64,000 nucleotides of DNA, from positions 186,001 through 250,000 of the forward strand of contig NZ_JABCNG010000003.1 of assembly GCF_012932495.1 (NCBI RefSeq). Reading direction: 5' to 3'. Below, one piece after another: positions 18,846 to 27,216 of this stretch. The notes beneath the pieces are model-generated. The model was given only the letters and a program-made list of their open reading frames with translations, ran no database searches and was not told where the DNA came from. Made by a program: the position numbers and the translations under genes. How positions within the stretch are numbered: position 1 is the first letter of the stretch; the number at the start of each line of letters is the position of its first letter. The DNA comes from Novosphingobium sp. SG919. GTDB taxonomy: Bacteria > Pseudomonadota > Alphaproteobacteria > Sphingomonadales > Sphingomonadaceae.

Positions 18846-19357
18846 GCGGGCAACTCGGCAGGAATGGGGGTGACGGCCAGGGTGGTGGCCGCCGACGGGA
18901 CGGCCAGCTGGCCCGATTGCGCCCCTTTAGGAGACTGAGCAGGCCGGGCAAGCTGTACCAGCGACACACCCGAAAGCGCGGCGCGCAGCGCTGCGTCCAC
19001 CGCCGGCCAGTGCGGCCGGACAGCGCAGGCCGCTTCGAGCGTGCAATCGCTGCGCCCATGCCCGCTGCAGGCGGCCATGGCAATCGGCCCTTCCACCGCC
19101 TCGACAATGTCGGCCAGGCTGATCGCAGCGGCCGGACGCGCCAGCTTGAGCCCGCCACGCGCGCCGCGCACGGACTTGAGCAGGCCGGCAGCGGCCATCT
19201 TGCTCACCAGTTTTTGCACGGTGGGCGCGGGCAGGCCGGTTTCGGTGGCCAGGCGCTGGGCCGAAAGCAGCGGCGTATCGGCACTATGGCAGCCGCAATG
19301 GCGCGCGGCGGCGCACATCATGACAACGGCATAGTCAGCCATGCTCGACAATCGCAT
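18842..19357 (-). CDS. Rrf2 family Fe-S-sensing regulator of the suf operon
   Basis: A 171-residue regulator with an N-terminal winged helix-turn-helix ([48 protein letters not shown]). The cluster-ligating cysteines are Cys97, Cys105 and Cys111 in a CX7CX5C spacing, the spacing reported for the iron regulator RirA; IscR has CX5CX5C. A long C-terminal tail is Ala/Pro rich. It is first in the suf operon, so autorepression in response to Fe-S status is likely. The operator is not clear: ACCG-N8-CGGT around 19428-19443 is the only symmetric candidate seen upstream. Confidence 0.9.
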
Positions 19358-19585
19358 CGCACCTGCTCGCTCAATAGGGGGCGGCCCAAAGCTGCCCTGC
19401 GGAACGCGAAAGGCCAAATCAGACCGAATCGCTCCGGTTATCTAGGCGCGCCTCCCCCCGCTTGCAAGGCAGGCCGGCCAGAGCGTGTCGAATCGTTTTG
19501 CGATTGCGAAAAAGCTGGGCAGCACCCGCCCGGCTTGGCATAGGGGCGCTGGAAAATGTCCGGCCTCGTGCCACCCAGGAAAACC

Positions 19586-20329
19586 ATGAACGGTCCTCCA
19601 CTTGCCGCGCTGCTGCTTTCGGCGCTCGCCATGACTGCGATCGTCGCGGTGCGTTATGTGGCGGCAAGCGGGCTGTTCGCCTGGATCACGCAGCGGCGCC
19701 TGCCCGGCCACTATGCCGGCCTGGAGGCACAGATCCGCCGCGAGATCGGCTGGAGCCTGGCTTCGGCGGCAATCTATGGCGTGCCAGCCGGCGTCATCGC
19801 CTGGGGCTGGCAACAGCACGGTTGGACGCGGATCTATGCCGATCCCAATGCCTATCCGCTGTGGTGGATGCCGGTTTCGGTGCTGGTCTATCTGTTTGCC
19901 CACGACACCTGGTTCTATTGGACGCATCGCTGGATGCACCGGCCCAAGGTGTTTCGCCGCGTCCACGCCATCCACCATGCCAGCCGCCCGCCCACGGCCT
20001 GGGCGGCAATGAACTTTCATCCGGTGGAAGCGGCCGTGGTCGGCCTGTTCATTCCCGCGCTGGTCTTCGTGGTGCCGATCCAGGCGGGCATGCTGGCCAC
20101 CGTGCTGGTGGTCATGACCGTGATGGGCGTGACCAACCACATGGGCTGGGAAGTGTTTCCGGGCTGGCTGGTTCATTCCCGGGCAGGGAAGTGGTTGATA
20201 ACGGCAAGCCACCATCATCAGCATCACGAGCGCTATCGGTGCAATTACGGCCTCTATTTTCGCGTGTGGGACAGGCTTTGCGGCACGGACGCCGGGCTGG
20301 CGGGCTGGCCGGAAAGGGCGGCACGGTGA
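19586..20329 (+). CDS. Fatty acid hydroxylase/sterol desaturase family protein
   Basis: A 247-residue membrane di-iron oxygenase. The three histidine clusters are present: HDTWFYWTHRWMH, HAIHHASRP and HHHQHH, with another His in NHMGWEVFP. Four or so hydrophobic segments surround them. Members hydroxylate or desaturate lipids, sterols or carotenoids; the substrate here is not determined. ATG at 19586, six bases after AGGA, was chosen; ATG at 19556 is the alternative. The stop overlaps the next start as GTGA. It diverges from the suf regulator. Confidence 0.87.
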   Translation: MNGPPLAALLLSALAMTAIVAVRYVAASGLFAWITQRRLPGHYAGLEAQIRREIGWSLASAAIYGVPAGVIAWGWQQHGWTRIYADPNAYPLWWMPVSVLVYLFAHDTWFYWTHRWMHRPKVFRRVHAIHHASRPPTAWAAMNFHPVEAAVVGLFIPALVFVVPIQAGMLATVLVVMTVMGVTNHMGWEVFPGWLVHSRAGKWLITASHHHQHHERYRCNYGLYFRVWDRLCGTDAGLAGWPERAAR

Positions 20330-20772
20330 AGCGGCGGGCTTGGCGTTGGGCCGCGCTGGGCATGGTGGCGTTGGGCCAGGGCGGGGCCGCCCTGCCCGAA
20401 CGCACCACCGTGCTGGTCGATGTGGTGGGCCTGCGTTCGCACAAGGGGCTGATCCAGGCGTGCCTGACGGCCGATCCGATCACCTTTCCCGATTGCGAGA
20501 AGGACCCCCAGGCGCTGCACCAGACCGTGCCGGCGGCCGGAAACGATGTGGTGGCGTTCCAGCACGTGCTGCCCGGCCGCTATGCCGTCGCGCTGTTCCA
20601 CGATGAAAACGCCAATGGCCGGCTCGACAAGATGTTGATGATGCCGCGCGAAGGCTTTGGCTTTTCCCGCGATGCGCCGATCCGCTTTGGCCCGCCACGC
20701 TTTTCCGCCGCCGCCTTTACCCTGGGCGAGACGCAACTGACCACTTCGATCCGCATGCGCTATCTGCTTTGA
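20326..20772 (+). CDS. DUF2141 domain-containing exported protein
   Basis: A 148-residue protein with a probable signal peptide (VKRRAWRWAALGMVALGQGGAA). The body has the DUF2141 pattern: TVLVDVVGLRSHKGLIQACL, VVAFQHVLPGRYAVALFHDENANGRLDK and GFSRDAPIRFGPPRF. The family is secreted with a beta-sandwich fold and unknown function. The start is GTG, overlapping the hydroxylase stop with GGAAAGG eight bases upstream; its own stop overlaps the next gene's TTG. Linkage with a membrane oxygenase recurs in alphaproteobacteria (general impression, unverified). Confidence 0.83.
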   Translation: MKRRAWRWAALGMVALGQGGAALPERTTVLVDVVGLRSHKGLIQACLTADPITFPDCEKDPQALHQTVPAAGNDVVAFQHVLPGRYAVALFHDENANGRLDKMLMMPREGFGFSRDAPIRFGPPRFSAAAFTLGETQLTTSIRMRYLL

Positions 20773-22082
20773 CCGAGACTGCCCCCTCCCTGCCCAAGAC
20801 CGGCCAGCCCGAGACCGGCCAGCCCAAGACCGGCGGCGCGCTGGCGCCCTTCGGCTATCCCGCGTTCCGCGCGATCTGGACGGCCAACCTGGTGTCCAAC
20901 CTGGGTTCCACCATCCAGGCCGCCGCGGCCGCCTGGTTGATGACCGAACTCACGCGCAGCCATGTGCTGATCGCACTGGTCCAGGCTTCGTCCACCCTGC
21001 CGATCCTGCTGCTGGGCCTGCTGGCGGGCGGGATTGCCGACAATTTCGACCGGCGCCGGGTGATGATCTGGGCGCAAAGCGCGATGCTGGTGGTGTCGGC
21101 CGTCCTGGCGGTGCTGGGCTATCGCGGGATGCTGGGGCCGCTTTCGTTGCTGGTGCTGACGCTGATGGTGGGCATGGGTACGGCGATCAACCAGCCGGCC
21201 TGGCAGGCCTCGGTCCGGCTCCAGGTGGGCAAGGCCGATCTGCCCCAGGCCATCGCCCTCAACGCCATGTCGGCCAATCTGGCGCGCAGCGCGGGGCCGG
21301 CGCTGGGCGGGATGATGATCTCGATCCTGAGCGTAAGCGCCGCCTTTGCCGCCAATGCCCTGTCGTACATCGGCATGCTGGTGGTGCTGGCGCGCTGGCG
21401 GCCCGAAGCGCGCGCACCGCAGCGCCAGCCGATGCTGGCCTCGATCAAGGTGGGCGTGGCGTTCTGCGCCGGGTCCGTCCCGATCCGCAAGGTGCTGCTG
21501 CGCGGCGCGATGTTCGGTTTTGGCGCCAGCGCGTTCCAGGCGCTGATGCCGGCCGTGGCGCACGATACGCTGGCCGGCACCGAGCTGGACTATGGCCTGA
21601 TGCTCGGCTCGTTCGGGGTCGGCTCGATCGTCAACGCGCTGTGGGTCACGCGGGCGCGCCGCCGCTTTGGCGCCGAAGCGATCGTGTCGGGCGCGACGGT
21701 GGTGTTCCTGGGGGCGCTGCTGCTGCTGGCCCAGGCCACCACGCTGGCCGCGGCGATCGTGGCCGGCTTCGTGGCCGGATCGGGCTGGGTCGCGGCGATG
21801 ACCAGCCTCAACGTTGCCATGCAATTGCGTTCGCCCGAGGCGATCCTGGGGCGCTGCCTCTCGCTCTACCAGGCAATCACGTTCGGCTCGATGGCGCTGG
21901 GCGCCTGGGCCTGGGGCTGGATCGCCGACCAGCGCGGCCTGGCCTTTGCCTTGCATGCCGCCGCTGCCTGGCTCGCGCTCAACCTCGTGCTGCGCCTGTT
22001 CGTGCCGATGCCCGCGCGCGAGGAGGGCCGCGTCGATACCGTCAAGGAACCGGTTCCTTCGCCAAGGGTGAAACCCGCATGA
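20769..22082 (+). CDS. MFS transporter (MFS_3/EntS-like)
   Basis: A 437-residue major facilitator with about 12 hydrophobic helices. It has the early FRAIWTANLVSNLGSTIQAAAAAWLM and the loop 2-3 signature LLAGGIADNFDRRRVMI of the MFS_3 subgroup, whose members export siderophores or drugs. The N-terminus carries a short repeat (KTGQPETGQPKTG). The only upstream start is TTG, forming TTGA with the DUF2141 stop; no internal Met sits before helix 1, so TTG is probably real. The stop overlaps the next gene as ATGA. Confidence 0.88.
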   Translation: MTETAPSLPKTGQPETGQPKTGGALAPFGYPAFRAIWTANLVSNLGSTIQAAAAAWLMTELTRSHVLIALVQASSTLPILLLGLLAGGIADNFDRRRVMIWAQSAMLVVSAVLAVLGYRGMLGPLSLLVLTLMVGMGTAINQPAWQASVRLQVGKADLPQAIALNAMSANLARSAGPALGGMMISILSVSAAFAANALSYIGMLVVLARWRPEARAPQRQPMLASIKVGVAFCAGSVPIRKVLLRGAMFGFGASAFQALMPAVAHDTLAGTELDYGLMLGSFGVGSIVNALWVTRARRRFGAEAIVSGATVVFLGALLLLAQATTLAAAIVAGFVAGSGWVAAMTSLNVAMQLRSPEAILGRCLSLYQAITFGSMALGAWAWGWIADQRGLAFALHAAAAWLALNLVLRLFVPMPAREEGRVDTVKEPVPSPRVKPA

Positions 22083-22957
22083 CCGACGATACCCGCCCGC
22101 TGCGCTCTGCACTCTACATGCCGGCCAGCAACGAACGCGCCATGGCCAAGGCACGCGCGCTCGATTGCGATGCCGTGGTGCTCGACCTGGAAGACGCGGT
22201 GGCACCCCACGCCAAGCAGGCGGCCCGCGCCGCGCTGGTGGAACAGGCGCAGGCGGGTGGCTTTGGCCACCGCCGCCTGATCGCGCGGTGCAATGGCATC
22301 GATACGCCCTGGGGGCATGACGATCTGGCTGCGCTGGCCCCAGCCTCGCTCGATGCCGTGCTGGTGCCCAAGGTGCAGGACGCGGCCGATATCGTGGCGC
22401 TTTCCGCCGCGATGGACCGCGCCGGCTTTGCCGCCCCCGTGCAGTTGTGGGTGATGATCGAAACCCCGCGCGCGGCCCTGGCGGTGGAGCGCATTGCCGA
22501 TTGCGCCGCCACCACGCGGCTGGCCGGCATGGTGCTGGGCCTCAACGACCTGGCCAAGGACACCGGCATGGCGCAGGCGCCGGGGCGGGACGCCTTCGTG
22601 CCGCTGCTGGCGCAATGCGTGCTGGCCGCGCGCGCCAATGGCCTGGTCGCGCTCGACGGGGTGTGCAACGCGATCGAGGATCTTTCCTTGCTGGAAGCCG
22701 AATGTGCCCAGGCCCGTGCCTTTGGCTTTGACGGCAAGACCTTGATCCATCCCGCGCAACTGCCCGTGGCCAACCGCGTGTTTGCCCCTGGCGCCGATGA
22801 ACTGGCCCAGGCGCAGGCCATCGTGGCGGCCTTTGCCGATCCGGCCAACGCCGGGGTGGGCACGCTGCGGGTGAACGGCAAGATGGCCGAATTGCTCCAC
22901 CGCGACATGGCCGAGCGGCTGATCGCGCGCGCCGCGGCGATCGCTGCACGCGGATGA
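22079..22957 (+). CDS. CoA ester lyase of the HpcH/HpaI (CitE-like) family
   Basis: A 292-residue TIM-barrel lyase. RSALYMPASNERAMAKARALDCDAVVLDLEDAV is the standard CitE-like opening, VMIETPRAALAVERIA holds the metal-binding Glu, and GLNDLAKDTGM and GFDGKTLIHPAQ complete the active site. Such enzymes cleave citramalyl-CoA, malyl-CoA or related 3-hydroxyacyl-CoA esters with Mg2+. A CitE-like protein acting alone is more likely than citrate lyase, as no citD or citF is present. ATGA overlap with the MFS gene. Confidence 0.9.
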   Translation: MTDDTRPLRSALYMPASNERAMAKARALDCDAVVLDLEDAVAPHAKQAARAALVEQAQAGGFGHRRLIARCNGIDTPWGHDDLAALAPASLDAVLVPKVQDAADIVALSAAMDRAGFAAPVQLWVMIETPRAALAVERIADCAATTRLAGMVLGLNDLAKDTGMAQAPGRDAFVPLLAQCVLAARANGLVALDGVCNAIEDLSLLEAECAQARAFGFDGKTLIHPAQLPVANRVFAPGADELAQAQAIVAAFADPANAGVGTLRVNGKMAELLHRDMAERLIARAAAIAARG

Positions 22958-23010
22958 CGGCGGCCGGGCCGCGTCTTTGCCTTTTGCCGATATTTTTGCG
23001 CGGTTTGCCA

Positions 23011-23049
23011 TTGGCGCAACTTAATCGCTTCTTCACCATGTTGCGCCAA
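23011..23049. promoter_or_regulatory. Perfect 10-bp inverted repeat upstream of the PAS-like gene
   Basis: TTGGCGCAAC (23011-23020) and GTTGCGCCAA (23040-23049) are perfect inverted copies 19 bases apart; the right arm ends 36 bases before the chosen start of the next gene. The spacer contains TTAATCGCTTCTTCA. It could be a dimeric operator or a hairpin in the 5' leader. No T run follows. Confidence 0.5.
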
Positions 23050-23085
23050 AAGGGTCGGCAAGGAGCATGACGAAGGGCCTTGGCG

Positions 23086-24660
23086 ATGGACAGCATGCGC
23101 GGATTTGCCGACGGACCGGCCCATGTGGGCCTGTTCGGCAACGGCGATCCCGACGATGATTTGCAAGACGGCGATCTGCCAGACGGCTATCTGGACGACC
23201 TGACCGAGCCGCTGCCGCCGCTCCTGGGCGCAGACGAGCGACGGATGCAGGTGCGCGCCTACAATTTCTGGGCGAGCATGCTGGGCGATGCGCGCCTGCC
23301 GCTGGCTGGCCCGCTGCTCGCCGGCCACCTGCCTGATTTTGCCGACCATTCCGTGCTGCTGCATTTCGATGCCGGCCTGGAAGAGGGGGGCCTGGAAGAC
23401 CCGGCCATCGCCTATGTCGGCAGCGCGCTGCTGGCCGATTGCGAGGATGCAGGGCCGCTCTTGCGGTTGAGCCAGGTGCCCGGCCGCTCGATCCTGTCGC
23501 GCATCACCGACCACTACATGCAGATCGTGGCCAACGAGGCGCCGATCGGGTTCGAGGCGGAATTTGCCAACCAGCGCGGCCGCACCATCCTCTATCGTGG
23601 CATCCTGCTGCCGTTTTCGACCAGCGGTGACACGCTCGATTACATCTATGGCGTGATCAACTGGAAGGAACTGGCCGACCAGGCCACGACCAACGAACTC
23701 ATGGCCGAAATCGGCCTGGTGCTGGGTGAGAAGAAGCCGCGCCGCAAGGCGGTGACCGCGCTGCGTCCCGATCATGGCGGCGCCGGCCACGCCGCGCCCG
23801 ATCTGCCGCTGCCCGCCTTTGCCGATCCGGCCCTGCGCGGCGACGGGGATGGCGAGGAAAGCTGGGGCGCGCTGGCCGATTCGCTGGGCCAGTGGGCCGA
23901 TGGCCCGCTGCGCGCGCGCGACCCGCACGATCTTTCCCCCGATGACGCCGGCCAATCGGCCGGTCTGGACGCGCTGGACCTGGGCGATATCGCGCTGGAA
24001 ATCCTGCCGGCACTCGATCCGCTGGCCGCCGGCGACCTTGCGCCGCTGCGCGACGAGCACGAGCCCGAAAGCCTGGCCGATTGGCTGGCCAGCGCCCGCG
24101 CCATGGCGGATCTGGCCGTGGGCAGCGAGGATCGCACCCGCCAGGCGCTCTATGCCGCGATCGGCCGCGCCTGGGACTTTGCCCTGGCGGCAGAAGCAGA
24201 GCCCGAGGACTTTGCCGCGCTGGTGGCCGGCGCCGGCCTTGCCATGCAGGCGCGCGCGCCGCTGATCCCGGTGGTCAAGCTGGTGTTCGGCGCGCAGCAC
24301 GACAAGACGCGGCTGACCGAATATGCGACGGCCCTGGCCCATGCGCACCGGCTGGGCCTGTCGCGCGGGGAACTGGGCGCGTTCCTGGCGCAAACGCCGG
24401 GCGGCCTCAAGGGCGTGGTGGCGGCCGAACGCCGCCTGCGCCGGGCCGAGGAAGGCCAGGCCCGCATCGATCCGCGCGCCGCGCTGGAAGCGAGCTTGCG
24501 CACCCTGCCGCCGCGCAGCCTAGACGACATTCCCGCCGATGGCCGCGAATTTTCGCTCGTCATGGTGCGGCGCATGCCCGATGGGCGGTTGGCCGTGCTG
24601 GGCGAAGTGCTGGACGACGAACCCTTGCTCGAACGTGCCGCCCGCCGCCTGATGAACTAG
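23086..24660 (+). CDS. PAS-like sensory protein of unknown output
   Basis: A 524-residue soluble protein without signal peptide or transmembrane helix. Residues about 45-200 (RRMQVRAYNFWASMLGDARLP, then ADHSVLLHFDAG, PGRSILSRITDHYMQIVANEAPIGFEAEF, GRTILYRGILLPFSTSGDTLDYIYGVINW) read like a PAS_5-type domain. The remaining 320 residues are acidic and Ala/Leu rich with no recognized output domain. ATG at 23086 follows GAAGGG by 8 bases and was preferred over TTG at 23080. A perfect inverted repeat lies upstream, and a miniature transposon begins directly after the TAG stop. Confidence 0.7.
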   Translation: MDSMRGFADGPAHVGLFGNGDPDDDLQDGDLPDGYLDDLTEPLPPLLGADERRMQVRAYNFWASMLGDARLPLAGPLLAGHLPDFADHSVLLHFDAGLEEGGLEDPAIAYVGSALLADCEDAGPLLRLSQVPGRSILSRITDHYMQIVANEAPIGFEAEFANQRGRTILYRGILLPFSTSGDTLDYIYGVINWKELADQATTNELMAEIGLVLGEKKPRRKAVTALRPDHGGAGHAAPDLPLPAFADPALRGDGDGEESWGALADSLGQWADGPLRARDPHDLSPDDAGQSAGLDALDLGDIALEILPALDPLAAGDLAPLRDEHEPESLADWLASARAMADLAVGSEDRTRQALYAAIGRAWDFALAAEAEPEDFAALVAGAGLAMQARAPLIPVVKLVFGAQHDKTRLTEYATALAHAHRLGLSRGELGAFLAQTPGGLKGVVAAERRLRRAEEGQARIDPRAALEASLRTLPPRSLDDIPADGREFSLVMVRRMPDGRLAVLGEVLDDEPLLERAARRLMN

Positions 24661-24816
24661 GGTGTGTTGAGATTTAGCCCACGGTGGGCTGCGAACGGCC
24701 GCTTTTCGCGCTTCCGGTACTCACGTGCCAAAAGTACGCTGCGTTCCGGGTCACGAAAATCAGCCATTCTCGCTCCACCCTGGCCTAGGTCGTGAACTCA
24801 TAAATCTCAACACATC
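24661..24816. mobile_element. 156-bp miniature inverted-repeat element (IS5-type ends)
   Basis: The left end GGTGTGTTGAGATTTA and the right end, read inward, GATGTGTTGAGATTTA match at 15 of 16 positions. The flanks are CTAG (24657-24660) and CTAA (24817-24820), both fitting the YTAR target of the IS5 family. The interior (about 124 bases) has no transposase, only a short frame on the minus strand (atggctgattttcgtgaccc onward), so it is non-autonomous. It inserted exactly at the stop codon of the upstream gene: TAG belongs to the target site, so the gene end was preserved. Confidence 0.75.
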
Positions 24817-24871
24817 CTAAGGCGGCGATCATCACGGGAACCGCCACCTTGGCGGCTGAGTTTGCAAGGCG

Positions 24872-25822
24872 ATGAGTTTGTCTCGATGGATCGTGGGCCT
24901 GGCTGCCGCTGGCATTGCCGGCCATGCCCTTTACCGCCGCGCGCTGGCGCGCAACCCCGTGGCCGTGCTCGATGCTGCCGACCTGGCCCTGACTCTGGCC
25001 AAGCAGGGCGGGCAGAGCGGCGTGGAGCGCGTGGCCCGCGCCCGCTATGGCCCCGATCCGCACCAGCAACTTGAGGTATTCGCGCCACCCGGCACGCCAC
25101 GCAACGCGCGGCTGCCGGTGGTGGTGTTCATCCACGGCGGCGCCTGGAACAGCGGGCGGCCGCAGGACTATCGCTTCATCGCGCGCAGCCTGATCGCGGC
25201 CACGGCGCCGCAGGGCTGCATGGTCGTGCTGGCGGGCTATCGCCTGCTGCCGCAGGGCCGCTGGCCGGTGATGCTGGCCGATGGGGCGCGGGCGCTGCGC
25301 TGGGTGGCCGATCATGCCGCCACGCTGGGTGGCGATCCGCAGCGCGTGGTGCTGATGGGCCATTCGGCCGGGGCCTATAATGCGCTGGCCCTGGCGCTCG
25401 ACAAGCGCTGGCTGGCCGACGAGGGGCTTGACGCCGACGCCCTGGCCGGGGCGATCGGCCTGGCCACGCCGGCCGATTTCCTGCCGTTGGACGACCCCGC
25501 CTCCATCGCCACGTTTGGCCATTGCGGCGATCTGGCCCAGACCCAGCCGATCAACCATGTTCACGCCGGGGCGCCGCCCCTGCTGCTGGTGCATGGCGCC
25601 GACGATCCGCGCGTGCGGCCGCGCAACAGCCTGGCCCTGGCCGCCGCGATGACCGCCGCCGGCCAGCCGACACAAGCCCTCGTGCTCGATGGTGTCGATC
25701 ATGAGCGGCTGATCATGGCCTTTGCCAAGCCCTTTGCCCGCGAAACCCGCCCGCTAGAGGCGGTCGCCGCTTTCATCGCCAAGGTTTGCGCTTCACCACC
25801 GGTTCATTCCGCGCCACAATAA
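24872..25822 (+). CDS. Alpha/beta hydrolase (carboxylesterase-like)
   Basis: A 316-residue hydrolase of the BD-FAE/HSL-like group. The oxyanion motif HGGAW is at 88-92 and the nucleophile elbow GHSAG at 163-167 with Ser165. The acid is probably in VHGADDPRVRP and the base His in DGVDHERL. The N-terminal 30 residues (MSLSRWIVGLAAAGIAGHALYRR) form a probable membrane anchor or uncleaved signal. It should hydrolyse carboxylic esters; the substrate is unknown. Its start lies 55 bases beyond the miniature element, which could alter its promoter. It precedes the M48 gene by 10 bases. Confidence 0.87.
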   Translation: MSLSRWIVGLAAAGIAGHALYRRALARNPVAVLDAADLALTLAKQGGQSGVERVARARYGPDPHQQLEVFAPPGTPRNARLPVVVFIHGGAWNSGRPQDYRFIARSLIAATAPQGCMVVLAGYRLLPQGRWPVMLADGARALRWVADHAATLGGDPQRVVLMGHSAGAYNALALALDKRWLADEGLDADALAGAIGLATPADFLPLDDPASIATFGHCGDLAQTQPINHVHAGAPPLLLVHGADDPRVRPRNSLALAAAMTAAGQPTQALVLDGVDHERLIMAFAKPFARETRPLEAVAAFIAKVCASPPVHSAPQ

Positions 25823-25832
25823 CCGCATTGTG

Positions 25833-27212
25833 ATGCGCGCCCTCTCTTTCGCCCCGCTACGCCGCCGCCTGGCGGGCGTCTGTTCCGCCGTGGCCGTCCT
25901 GGCGCTTTCGGCCCAGCCGGTCATGGCGCAGGAAGTCCTGCGCGATGCCGAAACCGAGGCGCTGTTCCGCGACATGTCGGCCCCGCTGATCAAGGCGGCC
26001 GGGCTCGATCCGCGCAATGTCGATATCGTGCTGCTCAACGATGGCTCGATCAACGCTTTCGTCGCCGGGGGCCAGGCGGTCTATCTCCATTCCGGGCTGA
26101 TCGGCGCGGCCGACAATATCAACGAAGTGCAGGGCGTGGTGGCGCACGAGTTGGGCCACATCACCGGTGGCCACGTGATCAGCACGGCCGGGTCCAAGCC
26201 CGCCACGGGCATTACCCTGCTTTCGCTGCTCCTGGGCGGGCTGGCGGCGGCGGCGGGATCGGCCGACGCTGGCCTGGGCGTGTTCATGGCCGGGCAGCAG
26301 GCGGCACTCGGCAGCTACCTGGCGTTCAGCCGCGCGCAGGAATCACAGGCCGATGCCGCCGGCGCGCAGTTCCTGTCCAAGGCGGGGATTTCCGGGCGTG
26401 GCTCGCTCGATTTCTTCAAGAAGCTGCAGAACCAGGAATTCCGCTATGGCTTCACCCGCAATGCCGACGCCGAGTTCTATTCCACCCACCCGATGACCGC
26501 CGACCGCCTGACCACGCTGCAGGATACCTACGAACACGATCCGGCCTGGAACACGCCGATGGACCCGCAGTTGCAGGCGCGGTTCGTGCGGGTGAAGGCA
26601 AAGCTCTATGGCTATCTGGCCGAGCCGCAGGATACCCTGCGCGCCTATCCCGACTACCTCCAGGATGCGCCGGCGCACTATGCGCGCGCCTATGCCTATC
26701 ACAAGGAAGCGCTGATGGACAAAGCGCTGGCCGAGGTGGATGCCATGCTGCGCCAGCTGCCCGACGATCCCTATGCGCTGGAGCTCAAGGGCCAGGTCCT
26801 GCTCGAATCCGGCCAGCCGGCCGACGCCATTCCCCCCTTGCGCCGTGCCACGCAGCTTACCGGCAACAACCCGCTGATCGCCACCACGTTTGGCCACGCC
26901 CTGCTGGCGACCGAGGACAAGGCCAATTTTGCCGAAGCCGAACGCGTGCTCAAGGCCGCCGTGGCCAAGGATCGCGAAAATCCGTTTGCATGGTATCAGC
27001 TTGGCGTGGTCTACGAGGCCGAAGGGGATACCCCCCGTGCCCGCCTGACCAGTGCCGAGCAGCAATTGATGCAGATGCAGTTGCCCGAAGCGGCGCGCAG
27101 TGCCCAGGCGGCCGAGGATGGCTTGCCCAAGGGCAGCCCCGACTGGCTGCGCGCGCAAGACATTGCCATGTCGGCCCAGGCCATGATGGAACGGCAAAGG
27201 AAGAAAAAGTAA
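25833..27212 (+). CDS. M48 family metalloprotease with TPR region (BepA-like)
   Basis: A 459-residue exported zinc protease. A signal peptide (MRALSFAPLRRRLAGVCSA through VMAQ) is followed by the M48 domain with HELGH at 105-109, ESQADAAGAQFLSKAG supplying the third ligand region, and FYSTHPMTADRL. The C-terminal half contains TPR-type repeats (YAYHKEALMDKALAEVDAML, NPFAWYQLGVVYEAEGDTPRA). This is the architecture of BepA/YfgC, which maintains outer-membrane assembly. ATG at 25833 is preferred to the adjoining GTG. It is followed after 4 bases by a DsbA-like gene, fitting a periplasmic folding unit. Confidence 0.9.
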   Translation: MRALSFAPLRRRLAGVCSAVAVLALSAQPVMAQEVLRDAETEALFRDMSAPLIKAAGLDPRNVDIVLLNDGSINAFVAGGQAVYLHSGLIGAADNINEVQGVVAHELGHITGGHVISTAGSKPATGITLLSLLLGGLAAAAGSADAGLGVFMAGQQAALGSYLAFSRAQESQADAAGAQFLSKAGISGRGSLDFFKKLQNQEFRYGFTRNADAEFYSTHPMTADRLTTLQDTYEHDPAWNTPMDPQLQARFVRVKAKLYGYLAEPQDTLRAYPDYLQDAPAHYARAYAYHKEALMDKALAEVDAMLRQLPDDPYALELKGQVLLESGQPADAIPPLRRATQLTGNNPLIATTFGHALLATEDKANFAEAERVLKAAVAKDRENPFAWYQLGVVYEAEGDTPRARLTSAEQQLMQMQLPEAARSAQAAEDGLPKGSPDWLRAQDIAMSAQAMMERQRKKK

Positions 27213-27216
27213 GCCG

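Noticed and set aside
24661..24816. A short minus-strand frame (starting atggctgattttcgtgaccc) inside the miniature element
   Set aside because: It runs only about 30 codons into the terminal repeat, has no transposase similarity, and is better explained as remnant sequence of a non-autonomous element.
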